A DNA stretch of 64,000 nucleotides from Chitinophaga pinensis (GCA_945878115.1 CAMDVD010000004.1:1-64000); one strand, 5' to 3'; shown: positions 48,001-56,437, counted from the stretch's first letter. The notes: generated by a model from the letters alone, not told the origin. Made by a program: numbers and translations.

Positions 48001-48581
48001 TTGCGGGTAATCCTGCAACCTGTAACAAATTAGACACTGCGTCACAAACCATCTCCGTATTTACTTCGCCTGTCGCAGGTTTTACTTGGTCGCCTAATCC
48101 ACCTACGCCAAATACACCAAATAAATTTACCAATCTATCCACTGGTGCAACAAAATATCTATGGGACTTTGGCGATGGAACAAGTTCTACCAATAAAGAT
48201 GAGGTGCATGTGTATTTCGCAGATGGCTACTATACTGTCTGCTTGACAGCGACGAACGCCTACGGATGCCGCGACACCGCTTGCAAAACAGTACGCGGTT
48301 TGGTATTACCACTAGTAGATGTACCTACAGGCTTTTCACCGAATGGAGATGGGATTAATGATGTTGTGTATGTAAAGGGTTATGGTATTCAAAAAATGGC
48401 ATTCAAAATATTTAATCGTTGGGGGGAAAAGATTTTTGAAACGAATGATATTTCAGTTGGTTGGGATGGAAGATATAAAGGCATCTTACAAGAAATGGAA
48501 GTGTACGGGTATACTTTATCTGTTACTTTTTTTGATGGTTCGAAAGATTTCAAAAAAGGAAATATCACATTGCTTAAATAA
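45024..48581 (+). CDS. Large T9SS type B cargo: DUF7948, SBBP repeats, PKD domains, CHU_C tail
   Basis: 1185 residues; the start codon is TTG (45024), giving signal peptide LLHTTIWICLFTSNQIFAQ. Residues ~30-250 match the DUF7948 type domain ('FIQNQGQWDGPFVYKG', 'DGFRIMLSD'). Then come SBBP-type propeller repeats ('YLGGISNDQPHSIIVDSSDH', 'YAGGSNNDAAYVLTF'). Four PKD-like domains have W-N/D-F-G-D cores (YVWNFGDNSP, FTWDFGDGSG, WSWTFGDNNT, YLWDFGDGTS). The last ~85 residues are CHU_C ('PTGFSPNGDGINDVVYVKG', 'FNRWGEKIFET', 'WDGRYKG'). It is a cell-surface protein secreted by type IX, followed at once by its likely PorP/SprF partner. Confidence 0.88.
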   Translation: MKRILLHTTIWICLFTSNQIFAQTTKAIPPIEFIQNQGQWDGPFVYKGTTSRADFFLRKDGFRIMLSDDKNHDIKHGLKHGWITGPQKLHFHAFDIQFEHANPDVTFTSEKPQKHYYNYYLGNDASRWKTGIHPVLAVNYQKLYDNIDAHIYTDNGNVKYDLILHPNGNIQDVQIAYSGLDSIKLNKGKLILSTSLGDIQESIPYSYQYINGERKEVKCKFILNHNKVSFDIGKEYNNEYDLYIDPVLVFCTFTGSTADNWGYTATYDSSGNFYAGGIASGVGYPTSLGCIQPSYGGGNTVDGNLYPADASFSKFNASGTVLIYGTYLGGISNDQPHSIIVDSSDHLCIAGRTYSNNFPTTTGCYDNTYNGGADMFVAKFNSAGTVLLGSTYIGGTGNDGVNEEAQEFLGGVLKHNYADDARTEIINDNANNVYIASCTQSFDFPTTANAFQSANAGLQDAVIFELNDNLTSLIWSTYAGGSNNDAAYVLTFNKTNLNELFVGGGTMSSNYPSSASALNPAYQGGTVDGFVMKINAATKALQTSTFIGTSQYDQVYGVQTDFNNNVYITGQTLGAYPTTAGTASNAGSYQFISKLNNNLNSITSSLVYGSGPNASLQTNISPNAFLVDICGNVYVSGWGGAIGGPFSSSTVGMPITINALQSATDGNDFYFVVYNSSLTSLIYGSYFGQNGGVSEHVDGGTSRFDSKGVIYQAICAHCGNPVGITFPTTPGVVGPLDLSPNCNLAALKIDFQLQNPSAQAQTIGDTVGCAPFVVNFLNSSVSATGYVWNFGDNSPTSTQTSPSHTYTTAGIYTVTLIALNPTGCNATADTTNLIIIVKNDSIHASFTAVKKDSCQPFTAIMNNTSTTNGTTNHNPNTTFTWDFGDGSGLYTGQNPPLHSFPSNGIYTITLTMVDTNSCNGSSSATFVVNYTSTFVAAAFDIPDSLCMPAFITYLDQSTNASTWSWTFGDNNTSNLSNPTNTYVAPGVYNVILVAGNPATCNKLDTASQTISVFTSPVAGFTWSPNPPTPNTPNKFTNLSTGATKYLWDFGDGTSSTNKDEVHVYFADGYYTVCLTATNAYGCRDTACKTVRGLVLPLVDVPTGFSPNGDGINDVVYVKGYGIQKMAFKIFNRWGEKIFETNDISVGWDGRYKGILQEMEVYGYTLSVTFFDGSKDFKKGNITLLK

Positions 48582-48595
48582 TTAAAATGTATACC

Positions 48596-49612
48596 ATGAA
48601 AAAAATTGTTTCCCTATTTAGTTTTATATTTTCTATCACCTTTGGATTTGCACAAGGCTTACATTTCTCCCAATTCTATAATGCACCGATGTTATTGAAT
48701 CCTGCCAATACGGGACTACTCAAAGATAATGATTGGCGAGCAGGTATCAACTATCGCAACCAATGGGCAACTGTACCTGTGTCTTACAGCACATTTAGTG
48801 CCTATGCAGATTTTGGATTGTTTAGAAGCAAGTGGGAAACAAGTTGGTTAGGAACTGGCGTTGCAGTCTGGCGTGATGTAGCTGGCGATGGCAATTTAGC
48901 TTTGACAAAAGTGCAAACCAATTTGGCTTATCATGTATTAGCTAGTGATAAAATTAGTTTCTCCGCTGGAATGGCAATGTCTTATAACCAACGCAGTGTA
49001 GACTATAGCAAGCTTTCCTTTGATGTGCAATGGGATGAATTTTCCTTTAATAAAAATGCACCCAATCTCGAAAGCAATACCAAACAAAAAACAACTTATG
49101 TGGACATGGTTGCTGGCGCAAATTTTTCTTACTACAACAATAGTAATTTATATATCAAAGCAAGCTTTAGTGCTATGCATCTAAATCAACCAACAGAAAC
49201 ATTTTATGGTGCACCGAATAAAATTGGATTGCGTCCAGTTGCGAATGTAGAAGTCATTTATTTGGCTGGAGAAAAGATTATTTTAAACCCTACTTTCTAT
49301 TATACACGTCAGAAAAAAGCAAGTGAAATGATTGCTGGTAGTTTATTCAATATCAAAGCAGGTGAAAGTAGAAGCGCAAAAGATGCGAATGAAATTGTCT
49401 TAGGTGCTTTCTATCGTGTGAAGGATGCTATCATTGGTGCAGCAGGTTATAAATGGAATTCCAAACAATTTATGGTTAGTTACGACCACACCATTTCTGA
49501 TATGGCAGAAGGCAATGGCGGTTTAGGCGCATTTGAATTTTCACTCATTTTTGAAGGAAGTTATCGCCAACAAGATTTTCTACGAAATACGTACGGTTGC
49601 CCAAGATTTTAA
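48596..49612 (+). CDS. PorP/SprF family type IX secretion outer-membrane protein
   Basis: 338 residues from the Met that begins the signal peptide (MKKIVSLFSFIFSITFGFAQ); a Met three codons earlier (48587) is possible. The mature start 'LHFSQFYNAPMLLNPANTGL' and 'WRAGINYRNQWATV' are the family hallmarks, followed by barrel strands. PorP/SprF proteins work with the type IX machinery, and SprF-type members are needed to export or attach type B cargo encoded next to them. The cargo gene ends 14 bases upstream, so they form a cargo-partner pair. Confidence 0.92.
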   Translation: MKKIVSLFSFIFSITFGFAQGLHFSQFYNAPMLLNPANTGLLKDNDWRAGINYRNQWATVPVSYSTFSAYADFGLFRSKWETSWLGTGVAVWRDVAGDGNLALTKVQTNLAYHVLASDKISFSAGMAMSYNQRSVDYSKLSFDVQWDEFSFNKNAPNLESNTKQKTTYVDMVAGANFSYYNNSNLYIKASFSAMHLNQPTETFYGAPNKIGLRPVANVEVIYLAGEKIILNPTFYYTRQKKASEMIAGSLFNIKAGESRSAKDANEIVLGAFYRVKDAIIGAAGYKWNSKQFMVSYDHTISDMAEGNGGLGAFEFSLIFEGSYRQQDFLRNTYGCPRF

Positions 49613-49672
49613 TTGCTTTTGTAACTATTGTGTTTAATATGTTTTTAATTTGCACCACAAAATTAAAAATGA

Positions 49673-50020
49673 ATGAGCCGTACCTCCACTATACATATTG
49701 ATGTTACATTAGATGCCAACAAAATACCTGAACAAATACATTGGCAAGCCGCAGAAGGTGGAGTCGACAAAGCTACTGAAGCGAAGGCATTTATGCTAAG
49801 CATTTGGGATGTTGCGGATAGCGCTGCTTTACGCATCGATTTATGGACAAAAAAAATGATGGTGGATGAGATGAATGATTTCTTTTTTCAAACCTTCATG
49901 ACGATGGCAGATACGTATGAAAGAGCCACCAATCAACCCGAAATCGCAAAAGAAATCAGAACATTCTCTACTTCATTGAAAGAAAAAATGGAGACTGAAA
50001 TGAAAAAAAACCAATTGTAA
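49673..50020 (+). CDS. gldC: Gliding motility protein GldC homologue
   Basis: 115 residues, no signal peptide. Sequence 'STIHIDVTLDANKIPEQIHWQAAEGGV', 'EAKAFMLSIWD', 'LRIDLWTKKMMVDEMNDFFFQT' and 'MADTYERATN' matches GldC throughout. GldC was found through gliding mutants of Flavobacterium; it is cytoplasmic and its molecular role is unclear. GldB, its usual neighbour, is absent. The yqeY-like gene follows 22 bases later. Confidence 0.9.
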   Translation: MSRTSTIHIDVTLDANKIPEQIHWQAAEGGVDKATEAKAFMLSIWDVADSAALRIDLWTKKMMVDEMNDFFFQTFMTMADTYERATNQPEIAKEIRTFSTSLKEKMETEMKKNQL

Positions 50021-50042
50021 ATTTATAAACAAAAAGAAGATT

Positions 50043-50495
50043 ATGACCCTAGAACAAAACATAATGGGCGAAATGAAAACCGCCATGCTAGCTAAAAATG
50101 ATGCCGCGTTACGCGGACTTCGTGCCATCAAATCGGCAATACTGATTGCTAAAACGGCAGATGGACAAAAAACAGATATTACAGAAGACGATGAAATAAA
50201 AATCCTACAAAAACTGGCTAAACAAAGAAGAGATTCATTAGACATATTTGTGGCACAAAACAGAGAAGACTTAGCACAAAAAGAAAGAGAGGAATTAGAC
50301 ATCATCGAAAAATTTTTACCTAAACAATTAAGTGCGGATGAACTTCGTGAAACACTAAAAGTAATCATGCAAGAAGTAGGCGCAAGTTCAGCTGCCGACA
50401 TGGGAAAAATGATGGGTGCTGCTTCCAAGCAATTGGCTGGCAAGGCTGATGGCAAATTAATTTCCTCTATTGTAAAAGAATTACTTAATCCTTAA
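50043..50495 (+). CDS. GatB/YqeY domain protein
   Basis: 150 residues covering a complete YqeY domain: 'LEQNIMGEMKTAMLAKNDAALRGLRAIKSAI', 'DDEIKILQKLAKQRRDSLDIF', 'KEREELDIIEKFLPKQLS' and the C-terminal 'MGKMMGAASKQLAGKADGKLISSIVKELL'. This domain forms the tail of the amidotransferase subunit GatB and also exists alone, as here, probably as a tRNA-binding adaptor of unclear role. Second gene of a gldC-yqeY-cvpA run. Confidence 0.93.
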   Translation: MTLEQNIMGEMKTAMLAKNDAALRGLRAIKSAILIAKTADGQKTDITEDDEIKILQKLAKQRRDSLDIFVAQNREDLAQKEREELDIIEKFLPKQLSADELRETLKVIMQEVGASSAADMGKMMGAASKQLAGKADGKLISSIVKELLNP

Positions 50496-50505
50496 ACTGT
50501 TTTAT

Positions 50506-51036
50506 ATGCTTTTAGATGTCTTCTTATTAATCACTTGTATTGTTGCATTCTATAGAGGTTGGAAACGAGGAATGCTTTGGTCTTTTTGTTCGTTGATTGC
50601 AGTACTGTTTGGTGTAGTTATTGGTTTAAAATTATCGCATGTATTGGCAAATTTCTTTTATATCCATAATCTGTTGACAAGCAAGTATACCCTACTGATT
50701 TGTTTTATACTCATCTTTTTTTCGGTAGTGTATTTATTTCGAATGGTCATCAGTTTATTAGAAACTGTGATGGAAAAACTCACCTTGGGTTGGGTAAATA
50801 ATTTAGCAGGTAGCTTTTTGTATATGTTCTTTACCGTGTTTTTATTCAGTATACTTTGTTGGTTAGCCAATGAAATACATTTGATTAGTCCATTGATAAA
50901 AAGTACTTCCTTCACCTATGTGTATATAGAACAAGTGGCGCCAGCAACATTGCGTTTTGCTTCAGACCATTTGCCTACTTGTAAAGATTTATACCAAGAA
51001 ATAAAAGCGACTTTAGAAAAAGTAGCCGCTTCGTAG
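50506..51036 (+). CDS. CvpA family inner-membrane protein
   Basis: 176 residues with four membrane helices. The opening 'LDVFLLITCIVAFYRGWKRGMLWSFCSLIAVLFG' and 'KLTLGWVNNLAGSFLYMFF' are typical of CvpA, named for colicin V production in E. coli and linked to envelope stress tolerance. It begins 10 bases after the YqeY stop. The C-terminal ~50 residues are soluble. Confidence 0.9.
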   Translation: MLLDVFLLITCIVAFYRGWKRGMLWSFCSLIAVLFGVVIGLKLSHVLANFFYIHNLLTSKYTLLICFILIFFSVVYLFRMVISLLETVMEKLTLGWVNNLAGSFLYMFFTVFLFSILCWLANEIHLISPLIKSTSFTYVYIEQVAPATLRFASDHLPTCKDLYQEIKATLEKVAAS

Positions 51037-51592
51037 ACGCTGTAAAGAACGGATTTATTGAGTAATCGAAACGGTTCGAATAACCACCTGTATCTGGGGT
51101 TCGACATGCTGCAAAGCCGAACATATCAAACAGCTCTGGAACTTGGAATTTGTATTTTGGAATTTGGAATTTTTGTGGGCGTATCCCTTCGGGTCGGGCT
51201 ATCACTGCAATCTTTTTTTGAAGAAAAAAAAGGATTTCCGTTCTATCCCTCACGCGAAAAATCAGAACGAGAACGAATAGCATAGAGCGCAATGACACGA
51301 ACATATTCTCATTCTGATTTTTCTCCTCGTTCTCACTCTGTTTCTCACTCCCATTCCCCGTTCTTCGAAGCTTCCCCTCGCTCCGAAGGAATATTCTTTT
51401 TCCTACAGCAAACTAATCGAATGATTTTTAAAAGAACAATAAATCCTCCGTTCTATCCCTAACGCAAAGCAGTAATTCTAGAAAAGGTAATTATCATTTA
51501 TTTTTACAAGTCAAGATAAGTAAGCGTATTGAGCAAGGATTATAAATCCTTCGATAGTTGTCTGAGATTTCAAATCGCGAACAAAGTTGTCA
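51037..51592. other. Repeat-bearing intergenic region
   Basis: 556 bases between convergent cvpA and GH1 genes without a credible gene. It holds repeat copy C (51177-51255), a G/A- then C/T-rich stretch (51250-51380), a partial 'CCGTTCTATCCCTAACGC' copy near 51450 and a perfect hairpin AAGGATT-ATA-AATCCTT (51535-51551). Confidence 0.65.
51177..51255 (-). repeat. Dispersed palindromic element, divergent copy C
   Basis: It shares GCTATCACTGCAA and TTTCCGTTCTATC with copy E (60369) and opens with GGGC like the others. The central hairpin here is CTTTTTTT-GAAG-AAAAAAAG, without the GCTTTG hexaloop, and the GCGGCA ends are lost. A CCC-TTC-GGG hairpin replaces part of one arm. Confidence 0.6.
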
Positions 51593-52954
51593 TTATTTTT
51601 CTCCTGATAAAAATTCCCGATACCAATGTCCCGATCTTTTAATGATTCTTTCCTGTGTTTGGAAATCTACATAAACTAATCCGAATCTTGGATCGTAACC
51701 TTCTGCCCATTCAAAATTATCCATAAACGACCAAACAAAATATCCTGTAACTGGCATACCCTCTCGTTTCGCTTTATAGACCTCATTAAGATATTGTTTT
51801 AAATATTCTTCTCTCTCCATATCATGCACCATTCCATCAATAAGATAATCATCAAAAGCAGCACCGTTTTCGGTGACCACGATATTCTTTACATTATAAG
51901 CAGAAAACTTATGCAGCATTTGATAGATTGAATTCGGATACACTTCCCAATTCATTACAGTAGATGGAACTTTTCTCTTATTTGCTTTAATAATTTTCGC
52001 TTGCAAGTATGGGATATAGAAAGCATGAGAAACAATTTCTCTTGTATAATTCTGTATGCCAATAAAATCAAAATCAAAGAGAGACAATTTATCATCACCA
52101 GGTTTACAAAATTCCTCCATTCTGCTTAACAATTTTAAATCCTCTATCGGATAGCCTTTTCCTATAGCTGGTTCAATAAACATGCGGTTCAACAATGCAT
52201 CCATTCTCTTACAGGCAAGAATATCTTTTTCAGAATTGGTTGCAGGCTCAAGATGAGAGCATGAAAAAGTAGTTCCTATCTGCGCCATGGATACATTCGA
52301 TCGTAACACATGCGCGCCTTGTGCCTGGCATAAAACGGCATGATGAGCTGCCGGTAAAAAATTCTTCATCCCTGTTTTTCCAGGTGCATGTACACCTAAA
52401 AAATATCCTGCTCCAGTGAATACCATCGGCTCATTGAGTACCATCCAATACTTCACTCTGTCGCCAAATTTTCGCGAACACAAATCCACATAATCCGTAA
52501 ACCAATGGATAATATTTCTGTTTGTCCAACCTCCTTGTTTCTCTAAGGCATCAGGCAAATCCCAATGATACAAGGTGACCCACGGTGTAATGTCTCGTTG
52601 TAAACACTCATCAATTAGTTTGTTGTAAAAATCTAATCCATCTTGATTGACCCTTCCACAACCTTCAGGAAAAATACGCGACCATGAAATAGAAAATCGG
52701 AAGTTTTTAATATGCATTGCTTTCATCAAGTCTAGATCTGATTCATACTGATGATAAAAATCACAGGTATGGTTGGCATGATGACCTTTTGCAATTTTCC
52801 TTTTTCTTTTTACAAATTCATCCCAAATAGAATTTCCCTTCCCGTATTTGTTATGTGCACCTTCTATTTGATAGGCAGCTGTAGATGTGCCCCATGAAAA
52901 ATCTTCTCCAAAATCAGAACGCCTCATTTCCTTATAACTATGCAATTTTTTCAA
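51593..52954 (-). CDS. Glycoside hydrolase family 1 (beta-glucosidase-like)
   Basis: 453 residues, full length for GH1, with no signal peptide, so cytoplasmic. It opens with 'FSWGTSTAAYQIEGAHNKYGKG'. The acid/base glutamate is E175 in 'MVLNEPMVFT' and the nucleophile E362 in 'VVTENGAAFDD'; 'GYFVWSFMDNFEWAEGY' forms the sugar-binding end. GH1 enzymes hydrolyse, or sometimes transfer, beta-linked glucose or galactose. It overlaps the upstream glycosyltransferase gene by 17 bases, so it belongs to that operon. This suggests work on a glycolipid made by its neighbours rather than on dietary sugar (inference). Confidence 0.92.
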   Translation of the reverse strand: MKKLHSYKEMRRSDFGEDFSWGTSTAAYQIEGAHNKYGKGNSIWDEFVKRKRKIAKGHHANHTCDFYHQYESDLDLMKAMHIKNFRFSISWSRIFPEGCGRVNQDGLDFYNKLIDECLQRDITPWVTLYHWDLPDALEKQGGWTNRNIIHWFTDYVDLCSRKFGDRVKYWMVLNEPMVFTGAGYFLGVHAPGKTGMKNFLPAAHHAVLCQAQGAHVLRSNVSMAQIGTTFSCSHLEPATNSEKDILACKRMDALLNRMFIEPAIGKGYPIEDLKLLSRMEEFCKPGDDKLSLFDFDFIGIQNYTREIVSHAFYIPYLQAKIIKANKRKVPSTVMNWEVYPNSIYQMLHKFSAYNVKNIVVTENGAAFDDYLIDGMVHDMEREEYLKQYLNEVYKAKREGMPVTGYFVWSFMDNFEWAEGYDPRFGLVYVDFQTQERIIKRSGHWYREFLSGEK

Positions 52955-53978
52955 GTTTTAGTCGCTGCCCTTTTTTCGAAATGCTGTTTGGTAATGCACT
53001 ATGTTTTATAATACGCTCGATGATGTCTTCGGTCATATCCGGATAATCAACCTTAATTATTTTTTTACTTTTCAACCAATCACCAATCTTTTCATGATGT
53101 TTTGATTTGAGACTTTTAAATACAGGCACACCCATTTGTTTTAAAGCTGCTGCATTGCATTGTTGTTCATATTGCATTTTCATTGGAATCACAGCCAGTT
53201 TCTTTTTTAAGAACAAGGCTTCGGCGGGTGTTTCAAACCCTGCACCACACAGCACGCCTGAAGCAGAGGACATACTTTCTAAAAACTCGCTATTTACAAT
53301 GGGTTGAATGAATACATTGCCTGATACATAAGTTCTTTTTGCATGCTTGCTGAATACATGCCAGTTAAGCTCCTCAAAATTCTGTAATGCCTTGATTATT
53401 TTTCCATCTTCATAGGCAGGCAGATAAACGGTATAATGCCCCTTGTCAGTTGGCGTTAGCATCCTGACTTCACTTCGTATTACTGGTGTAAAAATATTTT
53501 TATCATATAGATTGAAATGAAAACCATAGTTTTCTGTACAAGGCGCATAAAAACGCAAGACAGATTTTCCGATAATATCTTTTCGTGTAGGTTTAGGCGC
53601 ATGCTTATTCAAAACTGCACATTGATGACTTAAGGATATGCATGGTACTTTCTTTTTCTGACAGGCCCAAGCACTTACAGGTTCAAAATCATTTAATACA
53701 AGTTGATATTTTTCCACAGGAAGGTCGGCTATATCTTTCATCATCTCTTTTGTACTTAATTGTAAAAATGTAGCCGGCAAATCAATGCCACCATTTTTAC
53801 CAAACACAAAACTCATTCCCTTTAATCTGTAAGTAATTGCTTGTGTCAATTCAACATCAGATTGCGTGCCACTGACAAGAATATCAACTTCACCCATCTT
53901 TTCTAAAATAGTAATAATTTCTCTGGCTCTGCTCAAATGCCCATTTCCGGTTCCTTGTATTGCGTATAGTATCTTCAT
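52938..53978 (-). CDS. Glycosyltransferase family protein (Glyco_trans_1_3 / MurG-like fold)
   Basis: 346 residues. The N-terminal 'ILYAIQGTGNGHLSRAREIITIL' is the glycine-rich loop of GT-B enzymes related to MurG and diacylglycerol glucosyltransferases. The C-terminal donor-binding region has 'ASGVLCGAGFETPAEALFLKKKLAVIPMKMQYEQQCNAAAL'-type sequence with the GFETPxEAL and EQQxNA motifs. It most likely adds a sugar from a nucleotide donor to a lipid at the membrane. It is encoded 4 bases after the LpxH-like gene and overlaps the GH1 gene. Confidence 0.85.
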   Translation of the reverse strand: MKILYAIQGTGNGHLSRAREIITILEKMGEVDILVSGTQSDVELTQAITYRLKGMSFVFGKNGGIDLPATFLQLSTKEMMKDIADLPVEKYQLVLNDFEPVSAWACQKKKVPCISLSHQCAVLNKHAPKPTRKDIIGKSVLRFYAPCTENYGFHFNLYDKNIFTPVIRSEVRMLTPTDKGHYTVYLPAYEDGKIIKALQNFEELNWHVFSKHAKRTYVSGNVFIQPIVNSEFLESMSSASGVLCGAGFETPAEALFLKKKLAVIPMKMQYEQQCNAAALKQMGVPVFKSLKSKHHEKIGDWLKSKKIIKVDYPDMTEDIIERIIKHSALPNSISKKGQRLKLEKIA

Positions 53979-53982
53979 TTTA

Positions 53983-54840
53983 TCAGCCTTGTTTCATTTT
54001 TGTAAATTCATTTACCAATTTAGCAAAGAGCTCTTTGGATTTTAATTGTTCATCCTTTTTAGAGGCATATACTTTCACTTTATTTGCGAAATCATCATCC
54101 TGATATTTATAAATCTTCCATTGCTTTTCAGCGTATTCAAGCGAGGTAAGATTTTCAACCCAGTCGCCGCTATTCATATACACAATAGAACCCGTCTCAT
54201 TTATTATTTCACGAATTTCTGGCTGATGAATATGACCACAAACTACATATTGGTAGCCGTTTGAGATACCAATATCGGAAGCAATTTTCTCGAAGGAGTT
54301 AATATATTTCACAGCACCTTTCACAGAATTCTTAATTCGTTTTGACAAAGACAATTTCTCCTTGCCCATTTTAGTCAGTATAAAATTTACCGCACGATTG
54401 ATTAGAATCAAACTATCATAACCAATCGCACCAAGTTTGGCCAGCCATTTTGCATGCTGCATGGTTACATCAAAAACATCTCCATGAAATATCCATATCT
54501 TATTTCCGCCTGCTTTCAAAACCAACTTGTTTAGTATGGTAATATTATCCATTTTAAACCCAGCAAACTTTCTCAGCATTTCATCATGATTCCCTGTGAT
54601 GTAGTAAATTTTTACGCCCTTTGCAGCCAACCCGAGCAAGTGTTTAATGACAAGCATATGGCTGGATGGCCAGTATCGTTTGCTGAATTGCCAGATGTCA
54701 ATAATGTCCCCGTTTAAAATAATTTTTTTTGGTCGAATACTTTTCAGATACAACAATAATTCATTTGCGTGACAACCATAAGTTCCCAAATGAATATCGG
54801 AGAGAATCAGAATATCTACTTCGCGTTTAGGTGATTTCAT
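53983..54840 (-). CDS. LpxH-like metallophosphoesterase (UDP-2,3-diacylglucosamine diphosphatase family)
   Basis: 285 residues. All metallophosphoesterase blocks are present: 'ILSDIHLGT', 'ILNGDIIDIWQF', 'YITGNHDEML', 'IFHGDVFD' and 'VCGHIHQPEI'. The spacing and 'LNGDIIDIWQFSKRYWP' put it with the YbbF/LpxH group. LpxH itself cuts UDP-2,3-diacylglucosamine to lipid X in lipid A synthesis. This one heads an operon with a glycosyltransferase and a glycosidase, so it could act on a different lipid pyrophosphate; LpxH is the family name rather than a proven reaction. Confidence 0.82.
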   Translation of the reverse strand: MKSPKREVDILILSDIHLGTYGCHANELLLYLKSIRPKKIILNGDIIDIWQFSKRYWPSSHMLVIKHLLGLAAKGVKIYYITGNHDEMLRKFAGFKMDNITILNKLVLKAGGNKIWIFHGDVFDVTMQHAKWLAKLGAIGYDSLILINRAVNFILTKMGKEKLSLSKRIKNSVKGAVKYINSFEKIASDIGISNGYQYVVCGHIHQPEIREIINETGSIVYMNSGDWVENLTSLEYAEKQWKIYKYQDDDFANKVKVYASKKDEQLKSKELFAKLVNEFTKMKQG

Positions 54841-55234
54841 TCCGATGTTTACGAGAACAATGTTTGTTTGTGCAGTATTTTATTATTTCTAAATGGAGAA
54901 TTAAGTCCAATGAAATAACGAAAAAGATATTCTTGTAAAATATTCTTATAGTGTGTAATGAATGGTAGCATGACGACACAAAAGTAAAACGTGCTTGTTT
55001 CCAAATGTTTATCCTAACATCAATGAAAGGTTACGATTTCAGTCGTTGGCGGATTTGCGTCGCTGGCGCGGGTTTGCAACCCGTGTCTACTGCAAATAAA
55101 TTGTCTGGTACTTCGGCTGCGCTCAGTACAAGTTTGCTTGATTAAAATGATAACTATAATTCTATTGCTAAGTCTTTTTTTTCAATCCGTGTAATCCTAT
55201 CATCTTCTCCATCCGTGATTCAGACCTAACCCCA
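54841..55234. other. Intergenic region with two repeat types
   Basis: 394 bases without a gene. 55069-55083 is a perfect hairpin CGGGTT-TGC-AACCCG. 55108-55129 has GTACT…AGTAC ends around TCGGCTGCGCTC. 55183-55225 is the reverse copy of the repeat at 2429. The promoter of the LpxH-like operon must lie near 54850-54960 but no box is convincing. Confidence 0.6.
55183..55225. repeat. Dispersed repeat, GTCTGAATCACGGATGG…GGATTACAC type, copy 2
   Basis: Blocks 55183-55197 and 55209-55225 are the reverse complement of those at 2458-2472 and 2429-2445, with one mismatch. Spacer length is the same within a base but the sequence differs. Confidence 0.6.
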
Positions 55235-56437
55235 TCACTTCTTAAATCCCTCTAGCGTTTTCTCCGCATCTTCAACCGTAAATCCAGAAGCGGGTTTCGT
55301 TTTCAATAAGGCAATTACTTTTTCTTCTGTTTGTATGGCGTCTTGTTTTTTGCCGAGTTTAAATAAAATATTTGCATAAGTATCCATATAAGGTGCTTCG
55401 CTAGATTTCAATAATGCATCTCCCCATAACAATGATTTCGTCATTGTTTTTTCTGAAGCAACTTTTTCAAAAATGGTCCAGCAGATGGAATTGATTTGCT
55501 CCAATTGTTGTTCTTTATTTTCGGGTAAATAATGAAGGATTATATTTTCAGCACTTGTAGCATATTGCTCCCAATCGTTTTGCGATCTATAGTAGGCAAG
55601 GTCTGTATAGGCTAGTAATTTTCCACTTTCCCTAAACTTACTTTTTTGTATATTTTCTTTCAAGGCGAAATAACTTTGTTTATTCGCTTTTGGATTTCGG
55701 ATGATGCGATTGCATGTGTCTTCATACACTCTGTATATACATGCAGATACAGAATCTTTGGTATAAATAGTTTCAAATTTTTCTAGATTATTGAGCAGAT
55801 ATTTAAACTTGAGATTATTCATATCATCAAGATAATTGTAGAGGATAGACCAATTGAATGGCTTGAGTATTTCTCTATCTTTGATGGTCGCAAAGTAGGC
55901 ATTCGTTGGGGCTTTGGTGTCTAAACCTGCATCCTCAGTAGCTCGTAAAAATGCCAACATAAACTCTGGTGTGCGTATGCCTTGTTCATATTTTTTAAGC
56001 AATGTACTATACGCCTTCTCCGAGTTTTGCGCATCTTCTGCTAAGGCTATAAATTCCTGAACGGGTCTAGATCCTACACTTCGATGAACCATATTTCCGG
56101 TTGCATCTGTGAATAATAAATTGGGATAAGCATGTACTTGTAATTGTTTGGCAATGTCTTTTCCTTCGCCAATTTCCATATCTATTTTGGCACAAACAAA
56201 ATGGGAATTAAAATAATCTGCCACCGTATCATTCGTAAAAACATTCTTCGCCATCCATTTACATGGACCACACCAACTGGCAAATGCGTCTAAAAAAATA
56301 AGCTTGTTTTCCTTTGCTGCTTTCTTCTGTATGTCGCGCCAAGAGCCTTCCTCAAAATGTATTGATCGATTTTGTGCGTAGACAATAGATGGTGTAGAAA
56401 TGAATAATAAACTACCAAGGAGGAATAATTTTTTCAT
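55235..56437 (-). CDS. Secreted thioredoxin-fold protein with helical C-terminal region
   Basis: 400 residues with a signal peptide (LFLLGSLLFISTPSIVYAQ), so periplasmic. Residues ~25-150 form a thioredoxin_7-like domain with the redox pair in 'DAFASWCGPCKWMAKNVF', then 'FVCAKIDMEIGEG' and 'VHAYPNLLFTDATG' (cis-Pro context). The remaining ~250 residues are helical and TPR-like ('MTKSLLWGDALLKSSEAPYMDTYANILFKLGKKQDAI'). It likely reduces or isomerises disulfides of exported proteins; the partner is unknown. It stands alone. Confidence 0.85.
   Translation of the reverse strand: MKKLFLLGSLLFISTPSIVYAQNRSIHFEEGSWRDIQKKAAKENKLIFLDAFASWCGPCKWMAKNVFTNDTVADYFNSHFVCAKIDMEIGEGKDIAKQLQVHAYPNLLFTDATGNMVHRSVGSRPVQEFIALAEDAQNSEKAYSTLLKKYEQGIRTPEFMLAFLRATEDAGLDTKAPTNAYFATIKDREILKPFNWSILYNYLDDMNNLKFKYLLNNLEKFETIYTKDSVSACIYRVYEDTCNRIIRNPKANKQSYFALKENIQKSKFRESGKLLAYTDLAYYRSQNDWEQYATSAENIILHYLPENKEQQLEQINSICWTIFEKVASEKTMTKSLLWGDALLKSSEAPYMDTYANILFKLGKKQDAIQTEEKVIALLKTKPASGFTVEDAEKTLEGFKK

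Noticed and set aside
51073-51115. tRNA-like 'GGTTCGAATAACC' sequence
   Set aside because: No cloverleaf can be drawn around it and there is no acceptor stem.
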